The notes beneath the pieces were generated by a model. The model saw only the letters and a list, made by a program, of their open reading frames with translations, ran no database searches and had not been told where the DNA came from. Both the position numbers and the translations under genes were made by a program. Below are positions 1 to 8,800 of a DNA stretch of 64,000 nt, piece after piece. The stretch comes from Streptomyces sp. NBC_00691 (GTDB taxonomy: Bacteria > Actinomycetota > Actinomycetes > Streptomycetales > Streptomycetaceae): NCBI RefSeq assembly GCF_036226665.1, contig NZ_CP109007.1, forward strand, positions 3,760,501-3,824,500, in the 5' to 3' direction. Within the stretch, counting starts at the first letter, position 1. Each line of letters starts with the position of its first letter.

Positions 1-22
1 CGGCGGCCGGATCCCGGCGCCC

Positions 23-110
23 GGTGGGTCAGCCCTCCCTGCCGAGGTGGGTCAGGCCTCCCTGCCGAGGTGGGTCAGGCCTCCCTGCCGAGGTGGGTCA
101 GGCCTCCCTG
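23..110. repeat. 23-bp tandem repeat, about 3.8 copies
   Basis: Three complete 23-bp units (23-45, 46-68, 69-91) and a partial fourth (92-110) lie head to tail. The core is GGTGGGTCAGGCCTCCCTG; unit 1 differs by one base. The stop codon of the small membrane protein on the minus strand (98-100) lies inside the fourth copy, so the array starts at the end of that gene and runs into its 3' region. Each unit contains the palindrome AGGCCT, but I see no longer hairpin. Confidence 0.9.
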
Positions 111-271
111 TCCCGGCGGGTCAGCCACAGGCCGACCGCGGAGCCGAGCAGGACCGTGCCCGTGCCGACGCTCGCCGTGACGTGGGCGGCGCCGTCCAGG
201 TCGGCGACGGTGTTGATGTAGGCGTTGCCGAGGACGCTCGCGGTGAGCAGCAGCCAGAGCAGGACACGCAT
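98..271 (-). CDS. Small two-helix membrane protein, unknown function
   Basis: The predicted protein has 57 residues. The start MRVLLWLLLTASVLGN is hydrophobic, and a second hydrophobic stretch (about 35-50) is followed by a charged end, RRDREA. I chose the ATG at 271 because GGAG sits six bases upstream; an in-frame ATG at 283 overlaps that motif. It is divergent from the histidine kinase at 450. No family is recognised. The last codons and the stop are embedded in a tandem repeat, so the C-terminus may have been set by repeat expansion. Confidence 0.55.
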   Translation of the reverse strand: MRVLLWLLLTASVLGNAYINTVADLDGAAHVTASVGTGTVLLGSAVGLWLTRRDREA

Positions 272-449
272 CGGGATCTCCATGGTTCGGGGGTGGCGAC
301 GGAAGCCGCGCAAGGGCTCGAAAGAGTGGGGTCCGTACGCATTCGATCTTCGTCGTCCCGGCGCTCCCGCACAGCGGTGCCCGCCCCCGGACCGATGGTG
401 GTGCCTGCTCCACCGCACGCCTCGGGCCCGCCCGCATAACCTGGCGGGT

Positions 450-1673
450 ATGCGCGACGCGATCAAGCAATCCGGCCGGGCGTCGCTCCACCTCCTGAGC
501 GGGGCCGCGCTCGCGATCCTCTGCTACCTGATGGTGGGCGTCGCCCTCTTCACGGCCGTCCTCGTCGTCACCGTCCTCGGCGCGGGCGTGCTCCCCGAGA
601 GCGTGCTGCTGCTGCGCCGGCTGGCCGGCTGGGAGCGGCGCCGGACCGCCGCCCGGACCGGGACGCCCGTCCCGGAGGCGTATCTGCCGCTCGAAGGCCC
701 CCTCCCCGCGCGCGTGCGGACCGCCGTCACGGACCCCGGCACGGGGCGGGACCTGATCTGGGCCGCCGCGCAGCTGTTCTACGGCCTGGGGACCTGGTTC
801 GCCTCGCTGGTGCTGTGGCCGCCCGCGCTGCTGGTCGACGGCGTGGTGGCCGGGCTCGCGGGGCGGCCGCCGGTGATCCTGCCGCTGATCGGACGGCTCG
901 CCGACCTGGAGGCCGAGTGGTCGCGCGCGCTGCTCACGCCGACCCCCTCGGCCGCGCGGGACGCCGCGCTCGCCGCCCGTGTCGAGGAGCTCACGGCCAC
1001 CCGGGCCGGCGCGATCGCCGCGCACGGCGCCGAGCTGCGCCGGATCGAACGCGATCTGCACGACGGCACGCAGGCCCGTCTCGTGGCGCTCTCCATGCGG
1101 ATCGGCCTGGCCAAGCGCGCGTACGACTCCGATCCCGTGACCGCGCGGAAGCTCCTCGACGACGCGCAGACGCAGACCGAGGAGGCGCTGGCCGAGCTGC
1201 GGCACGTGGTGCGCGGCATCCACCCGCCGATCCTCACCGACCGGGGCCTGACCGGCGCGGTACGGGCCCTCGCCGCGAGCAGCGGCCTGGAGGTGGAGGT
1301 GTCCGTGACGGGCCTGGCCGACCACGCCCCCGGCGACGACCGGCCGGAGCGGCCCGACGCCGCCCGCGCGAGTGCCCCCCGCGCCCCCGCCGCCGTCGAG
1401 GCCGCCGCCTACTTCGTGGTCGCCGAGGCCCTGACCAACGCCGCCAAGCACAGCGGCGCCACCCGCGCCTCCGTCGCCCTCACCCGCGAACCGGCCGGGC
1501 TCCGCGCGCGCGTGGCGGACGAGGGCCGGGGCGGCGCCGAGGCGCGCGAGAGCGGGGGCTCCGGGCTCGTCGGCATGCGCCGCAGGGTCGCCGCGCTCGA
1601 CGGCACCGTACGACTGACCAGCCCCGAAGGGGGCCCGACCGTGATCGAAGTGGAGCTTCCGTGCGTGTGGTGA
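450..1673 (+). CDS. Two-component sensor histidine kinase, NarL/DesK-type (HisKA_3)
   Basis: The 407-residue membrane kinase would autophosphorylate on histidine and pass phosphate to the regulator encoded just downstream. Hydrophobic segments at about 18-50 and 100-150 form a putative sensor region. The HisKA_3 box ERDLHDGTQARL places the phosphate-accepting His near residue 204. An HATPase_c domain follows, with the N-box in EALTNAAKHSGA and a glycine-rich GGSGLVGMRRR end. TAACCT (437-442) stands seven bases before the ATG with no clear Shine-Dalgarno, so the message may be leaderless. The gene overlaps the regulator gene by 13 bases. The ligand is unknown; the neighbouring ABC exporter is a plausible target. 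Confidence 0.9.
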   Translation: MRDAIKQSGRASLHLLSGAALAILCYLMVGVALFTAVLVVTVLGAGVLPESVLLLRRLAGWERRRTAARTGTPVPEAYLPLEGPLPARVRTAVTDPGTGRDLIWAAAQLFYGLGTWFASLVLWPPALLVDGVVAGLAGRPPVILPLIGRLADLEAEWSRALLTPTPSAARDAALAARVEELTATRAGAIAAHGAELRRIERDLHDGTQARLVALSMRIGLAKRAYDSDPVTARKLLDDAQTQTEEALAELRHVVRGIHPPILTDRGLTGAVRALAASSGLEVEVSVTGLADHAPGDDRPERPDAARASAPRAPAAVEAAAYFVVAEALTNAAKHSGATRASVALTREPAGLRARVADEGRGGAEARESGGSGLVGMRRRVAALDGTVRLTSPEGGPTVIEVELPCVW

Positions 1674-2305
1674 TCGCCGAGGACAACGCCCTCCTGAGAG
1701 AGGGCCTCGTGCTGCTGCTGACCTCGTCCGGCCATGAGGTCGCCGGGGTCGCGGCCACCGGCCCCGAGGTCCTGCCGCTGATTCTGGAGCACCGCCCGGA
1801 CGTGGCCGTCCTCGACGTCCGGATGCCGCCGGGCTTCCGCGACGAGGGGCTGCGGGCGGCGCTCGCGGCCCGCGCGCAGCTGCCGGACCTTCCGGTGCTC
1901 GTCCTCTCCCAGTACGTGGAGGAGACGTACGCCGCCGAGCTCCTGGGCGGCGGCGCGCGGGGCGTCGGCTACCTCCTGAAGGACCGGGTGGGGCGGGTGG
2001 ACGAGTTCCTGGACGCCCTGGAACGCGTCGCCGCCGGCGGTACGGCCCTGGACCCGGAGGTCGTCACCGAGCTGCTCTCCCGCCGCCGCGACGACCCGCT
2101 GGACTCCCTCACGCCCCGGGAGCGCGAGGTCCTCGAACTGATGGCGCAGGGGCACGACAACAGCACGATCGCCCGCTCGATGGTGGTCACCGAGCGGGCC
2201 GTGCACAAGCACATCGGCAATGTCTTCCTGAAGCTCGGCCTGCCGCCGAGCGACAGCGGCGGCCACCGCCGGGTCCTCGCCGTCCTGGCCTACCTCGACG
2301 CCTGA
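1661..2305 (+). CDS. NarL/LuxR-family response regulator
   Basis: The 214-residue protein starts at GTG, inside the last codons of the kinase gene, so translation is probably coupled. The receiver domain (about 1-120) shows the acidic pair in AEDN, the phosphorylated Asp near residue 52 in VLDVRMPP and the lysine in YLLKDRVG. The C-terminal LuxR-type helix-turn-helix starts at LTPREREVLELMAQG and contains NSTIARSMVVTERAVHKHI. It should bind DNA as a dimer when phosphorylated. Its regulon cannot be read from the sequence; the convergent FtsX-type transporter genes are candidates because the pair is otherwise isolated. Confidence 0.92.
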   Translation: MRVVIAEDNALLREGLVLLLTSSGHEVAGVAATGPEVLPLILEHRPDVAVLDVRMPPGFRDEGLRAALAARAQLPDLPVLVLSQYVEETYAAELLGGGARGVGYLLKDRVGRVDEFLDALERVAAGGTALDPEVVTELLSRRRDDPLDSLTPREREVLELMAQGHDNSTIARSMVVTERAVHKHIGNVFLKLGLPPSDSGGHRRVLAVLAYLDA

Positions 2306-2306
2306 G

Positions 2307-2360
2307 CGGGGCCCGCACCGGGCGCCTTGCCGACACGGCGCCCGCCCGGGTCCGGCCCCG
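2307..2360. terminator. Two-tier hairpin between convergent genes
   Basis: An inner stem CGGGCGCC/GGCGCCCG (2319-2326 with 2337-2344) sits inside an outer stem CGGGGCC/GGCCCCG (2307-2313 with 2354-2360). It starts two bases after the regulator stop and lies 30 bases before the stop of the convergent permease. It probably terminates both transcripts. There is no U-tract, which is common in Streptomyces. Confidence 0.55.
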
Positions 2361-2389
2361 CCGCGCCGGTCCCGTCCGCGGCGCCCGCG

Positions 2390-4825
2390 TCAGGCCCGCT
2401 GCCGCCGGGAGGGCAGGAACACGCCCGCCACCACCGTGACCGTCACCGTGCCGGCGATCAGGGCCGCCTGCTCGGGCGGCAGGTACGGCAGTCCGTCCGT
2501 GAGCGCCCAGGCGAAGGCGGTGAGCGGGAGCGCTGCCACCACGACGCCGACGAGCAGTCCGATGGCGGTCAGGAAGCCCGCCTCCAGGCCGAGCATCCGG
2601 CGCAGCTGACCGGCCGACGCGCCCACCTGGCCGAGGAGATGGAGTTCGCCGCGCCGTCCCGCGCCGATCAGGGTGAGGGTGCTGAGGACGGAGAGGAGGG
2701 TGAGGCCGCCGATCGCGGAGACGATCACGGCCGAGACGATGCCGTTGAGTTCGGCCCCCGGCGGGCTCACCTGCTCGGGCGCCACGAGGGGCCCCGGGAG
2801 CGCGTCCGCCCCGGCCGCCTTCGCCGTCGACGCCAGGACGCGCGCGGGGTACGGATCGCCCATGTGCGGGGCCAGTTCGGTCTTCGGGAGCAGGAACTCG
2901 CCGAGAGCGAGAGAGCGTTCGTACACCGCCACCACCCGGAGCCGCTTCGGCGTGCCGTCGCCGAGCCGCAGGTCGACCGTCGAACCGGGCCGTACGTCCA
3001 GCGAGTCGGCCATGTCCGACCCGACCGCGACCGTGCCCGTACGGGCGAGTCCGGCGAGGTCACCGGCGACGACTCCGGGGTCGAGCGTGCCCGCCAGACC
3101 CGGCGCGTCCACGCCGAGCACCGGCAGCCGGTCGAGGCGCGGCGCACCGGCCTCCGTGCGGGCCAGGACGACCGTCGAACGCAGGACGTCGGTGGCCGCG
3201 TCGACCCCCGGCATCCGCCGCACCCGCTCCGCCGTCGTGCCGGTGAGCGCGAGGTCCGCGATCGTCGCCGCCCGCGCCTGCTCGTCGGCGGCCCGCCCCA
3301 TCGTCGTGCCCGCCGAGAGCTGCACGAGCGCGAAGGCGGTGACGAGGACGACCGGCACGAGCGCCGCCCCGAGGCGCCGCGAGTGGGCGCTCGCGGCGGC
3401 GGCGGTGAGCCGTCCGGGCGCACCGCCGAGCCGGCGGAACGGCAGGTCCAGGACCTTCATCGCGGCCCCGGCGATCCAGGGGCCGAGCACCGCGCACCCG
3501 GCGACCAGCGTCACCGTGGCCGCTCCGGCGGCGGCCCCGGCGGCCGCGCCGCCCTGAGCCGTGGCGGTGACGGCCGCTGCCACGCCCAGCAGGATCAGCG
3601 CGATCCCGACGACCCGCCGCACGCCGCCCTCCCCCGGGCGCCGGGGCTGCCGGGCGGCGAGGAGGACGACGAGCCGGGTGATCCCCACGACCACGGCGGC
3701 GATGACGAGGGAGGCGGCGAAAAGCCAGGGCGGGGAGGGGAGTTCGAGTCCCTCGGGGACGACTCCGGTACGGTCCCGCAGGGCCGACCACAGTCCGAGG
3801 AACACCGGTACGGCCGCGACCGCGCCGCACAGCGCCGCGAGCCCGGCGACCCGGGTCACCTCCCGGCCGGCCGCCGCCCGCACCTGACGGGCCGTCGCAC
3901 CGACCGAGAGCAGCAACTCCCGCTCACCGGAACGCTGCTGGAGCGCCTGCGCGACGAGCGAGGCGAGCACGAGCACGGCGACGAGCACGACGGTCCCGGA
4001 GACGGCGGCGAGGAGCTGGAGGAGCTCCATGCGCGCGGGCGCCGCGGCGAGGTGCTCGGGACCGCCCCGGCCGTCGCCGGTGAACGCCCGGAGCGGCTGC
4101 CCCGAAGCGGTGTCCTCGAGTCCGGCCTCGTCCAGGGCCACCCGCACGCGCGCGTGGAGGGTGTCGACGGGGACGCCCGGTGCGGCGAGGACGCCGACGG
4201 CGTCGACGGAACCCGGATGCCCGGCGAGCTTCCGCGCCTCGGCCGCGGTGACGTACAGGGCGGCGGGTCCTTCGGCGAGGCCGACGACCTTCCGGCCGGC
4301 GACGGTGTCCCCGAGCCGCGCCCCGGCACCGGAGCCCATGACGGCCTCGGCGGCACCGCGCGGCTCGCGCCCGTCGATCAGCCGGTACGGGGCCAGCCGG
4401 GCCGCCTCCCAGGACCGCCCGGTGTACGTCCTCGGGTCCGCGGCAGCGTCCGCTCCCGGCTCCCGTACGACGAAGGTGTGGTCCGGCACCGCCGCCAGGA
4501 CCCCCGGCACCGCCCGCACGACGTCGACGGTCGCGTCCGGGATCCGGACCCGCTCGGTCAGACCGGCGGTCCGGGTCTCGGTCTCGCCTCCCCACGGCTT
4601 CGTCGTCCAGCTGACCTCCTGGTCACCGGCGACGACGACGGGCGCGGCGGCGTACCGCTCCACGCGCGCGTGGCCGAGGGCCGCCGAACCGGCGGCGAGG
4701 GCCAGGGCGCCGAGCAGCACCGAGGTGACGGCGACGGCGGCGAACACGGCCGCCCATGCCTTCCGGTGCGCTCGCAGGGAGCGGGCGGCGAGCAGCCGGA
4801 CCGCCGGGTTCCGGGACGTCTTCAC
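2390..4825 (-). CDS. FtsX-like ABC transporter permease
   Basis: The 811-residue permease carries an N-terminal membrane helix (about 24-48) followed by a large extracytoplasmic region. A first FtsX domain lies at about 268-390 and has three helices with VLVLASLVAQALQQRSGERE leading into the coupling segment. A central block contains further helices, and a second FtsX domain ends the protein (about 690-805). This doubled layout is typical of lipoprotein or antimicrobial-peptide exporters of the MacB/Bce-like superfamily. The start overlaps the ATPase stop by four bases (ATGA), so the two genes are translationally coupled. The substrate is unknown. Confidence 0.9.
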   Translation of the reverse strand: MKTSRNPAVRLLAARSLRAHRKAWAAVFAAVAVTSVLLGALALAAGSAALGHARVERYAAAPVVVAGDQEVSWTTKPWGGETETRTAGLTERVRIPDATVDVVRAVPGVLAAVPDHTFVVREPGADAAADPRTYTGRSWEAARLAPYRLIDGREPRGAAEAVMGSGAGARLGDTVAGRKVVGLAEGPAALYVTAAEARKLAGHPGSVDAVGVLAAPGVPVDTLHARVRVALDEAGLEDTASGQPLRAFTGDGRGGPEHLAAAPARMELLQLLAAVSGTVVLVAVLVLASLVAQALQQRSGERELLLSVGATARQVRAAAGREVTRVAGLAALCGAVAAVPVFLGLWSALRDRTGVVPEGLELPSPPWLFAASLVIAAVVVGITRLVVLLAARQPRRPGEGGVRRVVGIALILLGVAAAVTATAQGGAAAGAAAGAATVTLVAGCAVLGPWIAGAAMKVLDLPFRRLGGAPGRLTAAAASAHSRRLGAALVPVVLVTAFALVQLSAGTTMGRAADEQARAATIADLALTGTTAERVRRMPGVDAATDVLRSTVVLARTEAGAPRLDRLPVLGVDAPGLAGTLDPGVVAGDLAGLARTGTVAVGSDMADSLDVRPGSTVDLRLGDGTPKRLRVVAVYERSLALGEFLLPKTELAPHMGDPYPARVLASTAKAAGADALPGPLVAPEQVSPPGAELNGIVSAVIVSAIGGLTLLSVLSTLTLIGAGRRGELHLLGQVGASAGQLRRMLGLEAGFLTAIGLLVGVVVAALPLTAFAWALTDGLPYLPPEQAALIAGTVTVTVVAGVFLPSRRQRA

Positions 4826-5739
4826 CTGGCCACCGCCGTCCGGCGGAACGGGTGACCGCTGTAGGCGCCCGCCGCGTCGAGCCCGGCCGCGTGCCCGCCC
4901 GCCGCGTCCGTGCCCGTCGCGTGCCCGCCCCTTGCACGGGTGCCCGTCGCGTGCGTGCCCTGAAGGCGCCCGCCCGGCAGGTGGGCGCCCAGCATCTCCC
5001 GTACCGCCGTCTCGTCCGGACGGCCGAGCCGCCCGGCGAGCCTGCCCCGGTCGAGGAACACCGCCTCGTCCGTCCAGGCGGCCGCCACCGGGTCGTGGGT
5101 GACGAGGACGACCGTGGTCCCCCGCTCGTCGACCGCGCGCCGCAGCAGGGCGAGCACGCCCGCCGCCGTGACCGGGTCGAGGGCGGCCGTCGGCTCGTCG
5201 GCGAAGACGACCTCGGGTTCGTTGACCAGGGCGCGGGCGATGGCCACCCGCTGGCGCTGGCCGCCGGACAGGTTCTCCGGCCGGTCACCGGCCCGGTCCG
5301 CGAGGCCGACGGCCGCGAGCCCGGCGAGGGCGCGGGCGTCGAGCTCCCGGCCCTCCCTGGCTCCGGCGAGGAGCAGCGGCAGGGTGACGTTCTCCCGCAC
5401 GTCGAGGGCGGAGACGAGGTTCAGCGACTGGAAGACGAAGCCGATCCGGTCGCGGCGGAGCCGGGTGAGACCGGCGGCCTTCAGCGTGGCGAGATCGGTG
5501 CCCCCGATCCGTACCGTTCCGGTCGTCGGCCGTTCGAGTCCCGCCGCGCACCGCAGCAGGGTGGACTTGCCGGAACCCGAGGGGCCCATCACCGCCACGA
5601 ACCGGCCGCGCGGCACCGTCAGACTCACCCCGTCGAGCGCGGGGGCCCCGCGTCCGTACGTCCGGCCCACCCGGTCGAGGGCGAGGGCCGCGTCCAGGGC
5701 GCGGGCGGCGCCGCTCTCCGTCACTGCAGTCGTCGTCAT
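4822..5739 (-). CDS. ABC transporter ATP-binding protein (MacB/LolD type)
   Basis: The 305-residue ATPase partners the downstream permease. It has Walker A GPSGSGKST (about 52-60), Q-loop VFQSLNLV, signature LSGGQRQRVAIARAL, Walker B VVFADEPTAALD and H-loop VLVTHDP. I chose the ATG at 5739 because the conserved fold begins soon after and the upstream in-frame codons run into a terminator hairpin. After the normal end of the family (about residue 245) there is a 55-residue tail of imperfect repeats rich in Gly, His, Ala and Thr (for example GGHATGTDAAGGHAAGLDA). This tail is unlike the ATPase core and is encoded by short repeats at about 4860-4980. Confidence 0.9.
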   Translation of the reverse strand: MTTTAVTESGAARALDAALALDRVGRTYGRGAPALDGVSLTVPRGRFVAVMGPSGSGKSTLLRCAAGLERPTTGTVRIGGTDLATLKAAGLTRLRRDRIGFVFQSLNLVSALDVRENVTLPLLLAGAREGRELDARALAGLAAVGLADRAGDRPENLSGGQRQRVAIARALVNEPEVVFADEPTAALDPVTAAGVLALLRRAVDERGTTVVLVTHDPVAAAWTDEAVFLDRGRLAGRLGRPDETAVREMLGAHLPGGRLQGTHATGTRARGGHATGTDAAGGHAAGLDAAGAYSGHPFRRTAVAR

Positions 5740-5787
5740 ACCGACAACGCTAGAAAAGTGCAGATCAGAGCGGCATGGGGCTGGCTT

Positions 5788-5825
5788 CCCGATGGGGGGT
5801 GGAGCTGGCTCCACCCCCCATCGGG
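5788..5825 (-). terminator. Strong 18-bp hairpin after the tmk fusion gene
   Basis: A perfect inverted repeat begins CCCGATGGGGGGTGGAGC, with arms 5788-5805 and 5808-5825 and two bases between them. It lies 11 bases past the stop of the large kinase gene on the minus strand and about 50 bases upstream of the ABC ATPase start. It should end transcription from the kinase gene. The core GGGGGTGGAG recurs in the hairpin at 9345-9376. Confidence 0.85.
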
Positions 5826-5835
5826 GGAAACGGGG

Positions 5836-8800
5836 TCAGCCGCGGCGGCGCTGCCCCTCGTCCTCGTCGTCGTGCGGTCCGAACAGTTCGTCCGCGAGCG
5901 TCGGCAGATCGTCGAGCGGGGTCTCCTCCGCCCAGTCGGAGCGGCGGAGGGGCCGGCCGTTCTCGTCGAGCTGGGGCAGCTCGCGGGTCCGGTCGTTCGC
6001 CCCCTGCGGCTGCCGCCGGGCGGGTCCGGCGTCCCGGAAGATGCCCTGCGGCACCCGGTCGACCGGGTCGGAGGCCTGGGTGCCGCCGACAGCGGGCAGC
6101 ACGGCGGTCGACTCGGCGTCCCGCACGGGCGGCAGGACGGCGGTCTCGTCGGCCGCGCGCTCCTCGGTGACCCGGGGCAGGACGCTGGTCTCGGCCTCCG
6201 GCTTCGTGATCCGCACGATCGGCGTGGCGACGGTGACCTCTTCGGGCGAGACGGTCGGCTCGTCCGGCTCGGCGGCCGGTGTCCCGGCCCGCTTCGTGCC
6301 CGGCTTCGCGATCCGCGGATCCGGCTTCACGATCGGGGTCGCCTGGGTGACCTCGTTGGCCGAGAGCTCGACGGCCGCGGCCTCGGCGGCACGCGCGGCG
6401 GCGGCCTCCGCCTCGGCCTCGGCCCGCTCCCGCGCGGCCTTCGCGTCGGCGGCGGCCTTCGCCTCCGCCGCTGCCTTCTTCTCGGCGGCGGCCCGTTCGG
6501 CGGTGGCCTTGGCCGCCTCGGCACGCAGCGTCGCGGCGGCTTCCGCGGCGGCACGCTCGGCCGCGGCGCGCTCCGCCGCGGCCTTGGCGGCCGCCTCGGC
6601 CGCTGCCTTCTCGGCGGCGGCCTTCGCCGCGGCCTCCTCCGCCGCCTTCGCGGCGGCCGCGGCCTCGGCCATCCGGCGGGCCTCCTCGGCACGGAGCAGG
6701 GCCTGCTCCGCCTTGCGCTGCTTCTCCAGGCGGCGTTCCTCCGCCTCGGCCCGCAGCCGGGCCTCCTCCTCGGCCTCCTTGCGGAGCCGCTCCTCTTCCT
6801 CCTTGCGGGCCTTCTCCTCGGCCGCGAGGCGCCTGCGCTCCTCCTCGGCGGCGAGCCGGGCCTCCTCGGCCTTGCGCCGGGCCTCCTCCGCCTGACGCTC
6901 GGCCTCCAGGCGGCGCGCCTCTTCCTCCTCGCGCCGCTTGCGCTCCTCCTCCTCGGCACGGAGCTTGGCGAGCTGCGCCTGGCGCTCGCGCTCCAGCCGC
7001 TCCTCCTCGGCCTTGCGGGCGGCCTCCTCCTCGGCGCGGCGGCGCGCCTCCTCCTCGGCCTTCCGGCGGGCCTCCTCGACGGCCTTCACCTCGGCCTCGG
7101 AGAGCGGCAGCATCCGGTCGAGCCGGTGGCGTACGACGGTGGTGACGGCCTCGGGCTCCTGCCCGGCGTCGACGACGAGGTAGCGGCTGGGGTCGGCGGC
7201 CGCGAGGGCGAGGAATCCGGCCCGCACGCGCGCGTGGAACTCCGGCGGCTCGGACTCCAGGCGGTCGGGCGCCTCGGTGAACCGTTCCCGCGCGGTCTCC
7301 GGGGAGACGTCGAGGACCACGGTCAGATGGGGGACGAGTCCGTCGGTCGCCCAGCGCGAGATACGGGCGATCTCGGTCGGCGAGAGATCGCGGCCCGCGC
7401 CCTGGTAGGCGACGGACGAGTCGATGTACCGGTCGGAGAGGACGATCGCGCCCCGCTCCAGGGCCGGCCGGACCAGGGAGTCGACGTGCTCGGCGCGGTC
7501 GGCCGCGTACAGCAGGGCCTCCGCGCGGTTCGAGAGCCCCGCCGACGACACGTCGAGGAGGATCGAGCGCAGGCGCTTGCCGATGGGGGTGGCGCCGGGC
7601 TCGCGGGTGACGACGACCTCGTGGCCCTTGGCCCGGATCCACTCGGCGAGCGCCTGGACCTGGGTGGACTTGCCGGCGCCGTCGCCGCCCTCCAGGGCGA
7701 TGAAGAAGCCGGTCGGCGAGGGCGCCTGCACGGGGTCGGAGCCGCGCAGCGCGTCGCGCAGGTCGCGGCGGAGCGGGACGCCCGCCCGGTCGTCGGTCTT
7801 CGCGAGGACGAGCGCGGCGACCGGCAGCAGCAGGGCGCCGATCAGGGCGAGCGTGAAGGCGGCGCCGCCGTGCTCGAAGACGAAGGTCCCCGAGGCCGAG
7901 GCGAGCCGGTGCGGTCCGATCGCGGCGGCGAGCAGCGGCGCGGCGAGCGCGCCGATCGCCATGCCGACGCGGGCGGTGGCCTGGAGGTGCTCGGTGGTGC
8001 GGGCCCTGCGGGGCTCCTCGGTCTCCTGGTCGACGAGGGTGTGCCCGGTGTTCGCGGCGACTCCGGCGGTGTATCCGGCGAGGACGGCGAGCAGCAGCAC
8101 GGTCGCCGTGTCCGGCACCATGCCCATCGCGATCAGCGCGACGCCGGTGACGGCGGTCACCAGCGCGAGCAGCCGGCGCCGGGACAGGACGGGCAGGACG
8201 GAGCCGGCGGTGCGGATGCCGACGGCGGTGCCGCCGCTGAGCGCGAGGACCAGCAGCGCGTACGTGACGGGCCCGCCGCCGAGGTCGTAGGCGTGGAGTA
8301 CGGCGACGGACGCGGCGGCGGCGATGGCTCCGGCGATGGTGGCGCAGGTCAGGACGAGCAGCGAGAGGGCTCCGGTGCGGCCCTTCCCGGCGCTTCCCTC
8401 GGCGCCCTTGTCGGTCGGCCGGCGCAGCCCCTCCAGGGGCGAGCGGGGCCGCGGGGTGTCCCCGCCGGGCAGTGCCATGGCGTAGAGGACGGTGACGGAG
8501 GCGGCGAACAGACCGGCGGCGACGTACGAGCCGAGAGCGGCCTGGTGGAGCGAGAACCAGTCGATCCCGGCGCCGAGCAGGTTGCCGATCAGGGTGGCGA
8601 CGAGCAGGACGGCGGCGGCGACGGGGACGGCGAGGAAGCCGGTGCGCTGGGAGAGCCGGCGCAGCGCGCCGAGGTGGTCGGGGAGCGGCCGTACGGCACC
8701 GCCCTCGATCGGCGGGGCGGGCAACAGCGCGGGCGCGGCGCCTTCACGGCTGATCGTCCAGAGCCGCTCGGCCGCACCGGTCACGAAGACGGTGCCGAGC

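Noticed and set aside
2327..4855. Open frame of about 840 codons opposite the FtsX-type permease
   Set aside because: Arg/Gly/Asp-rich shadow of the permease gene; no start signal or recognisable domain.
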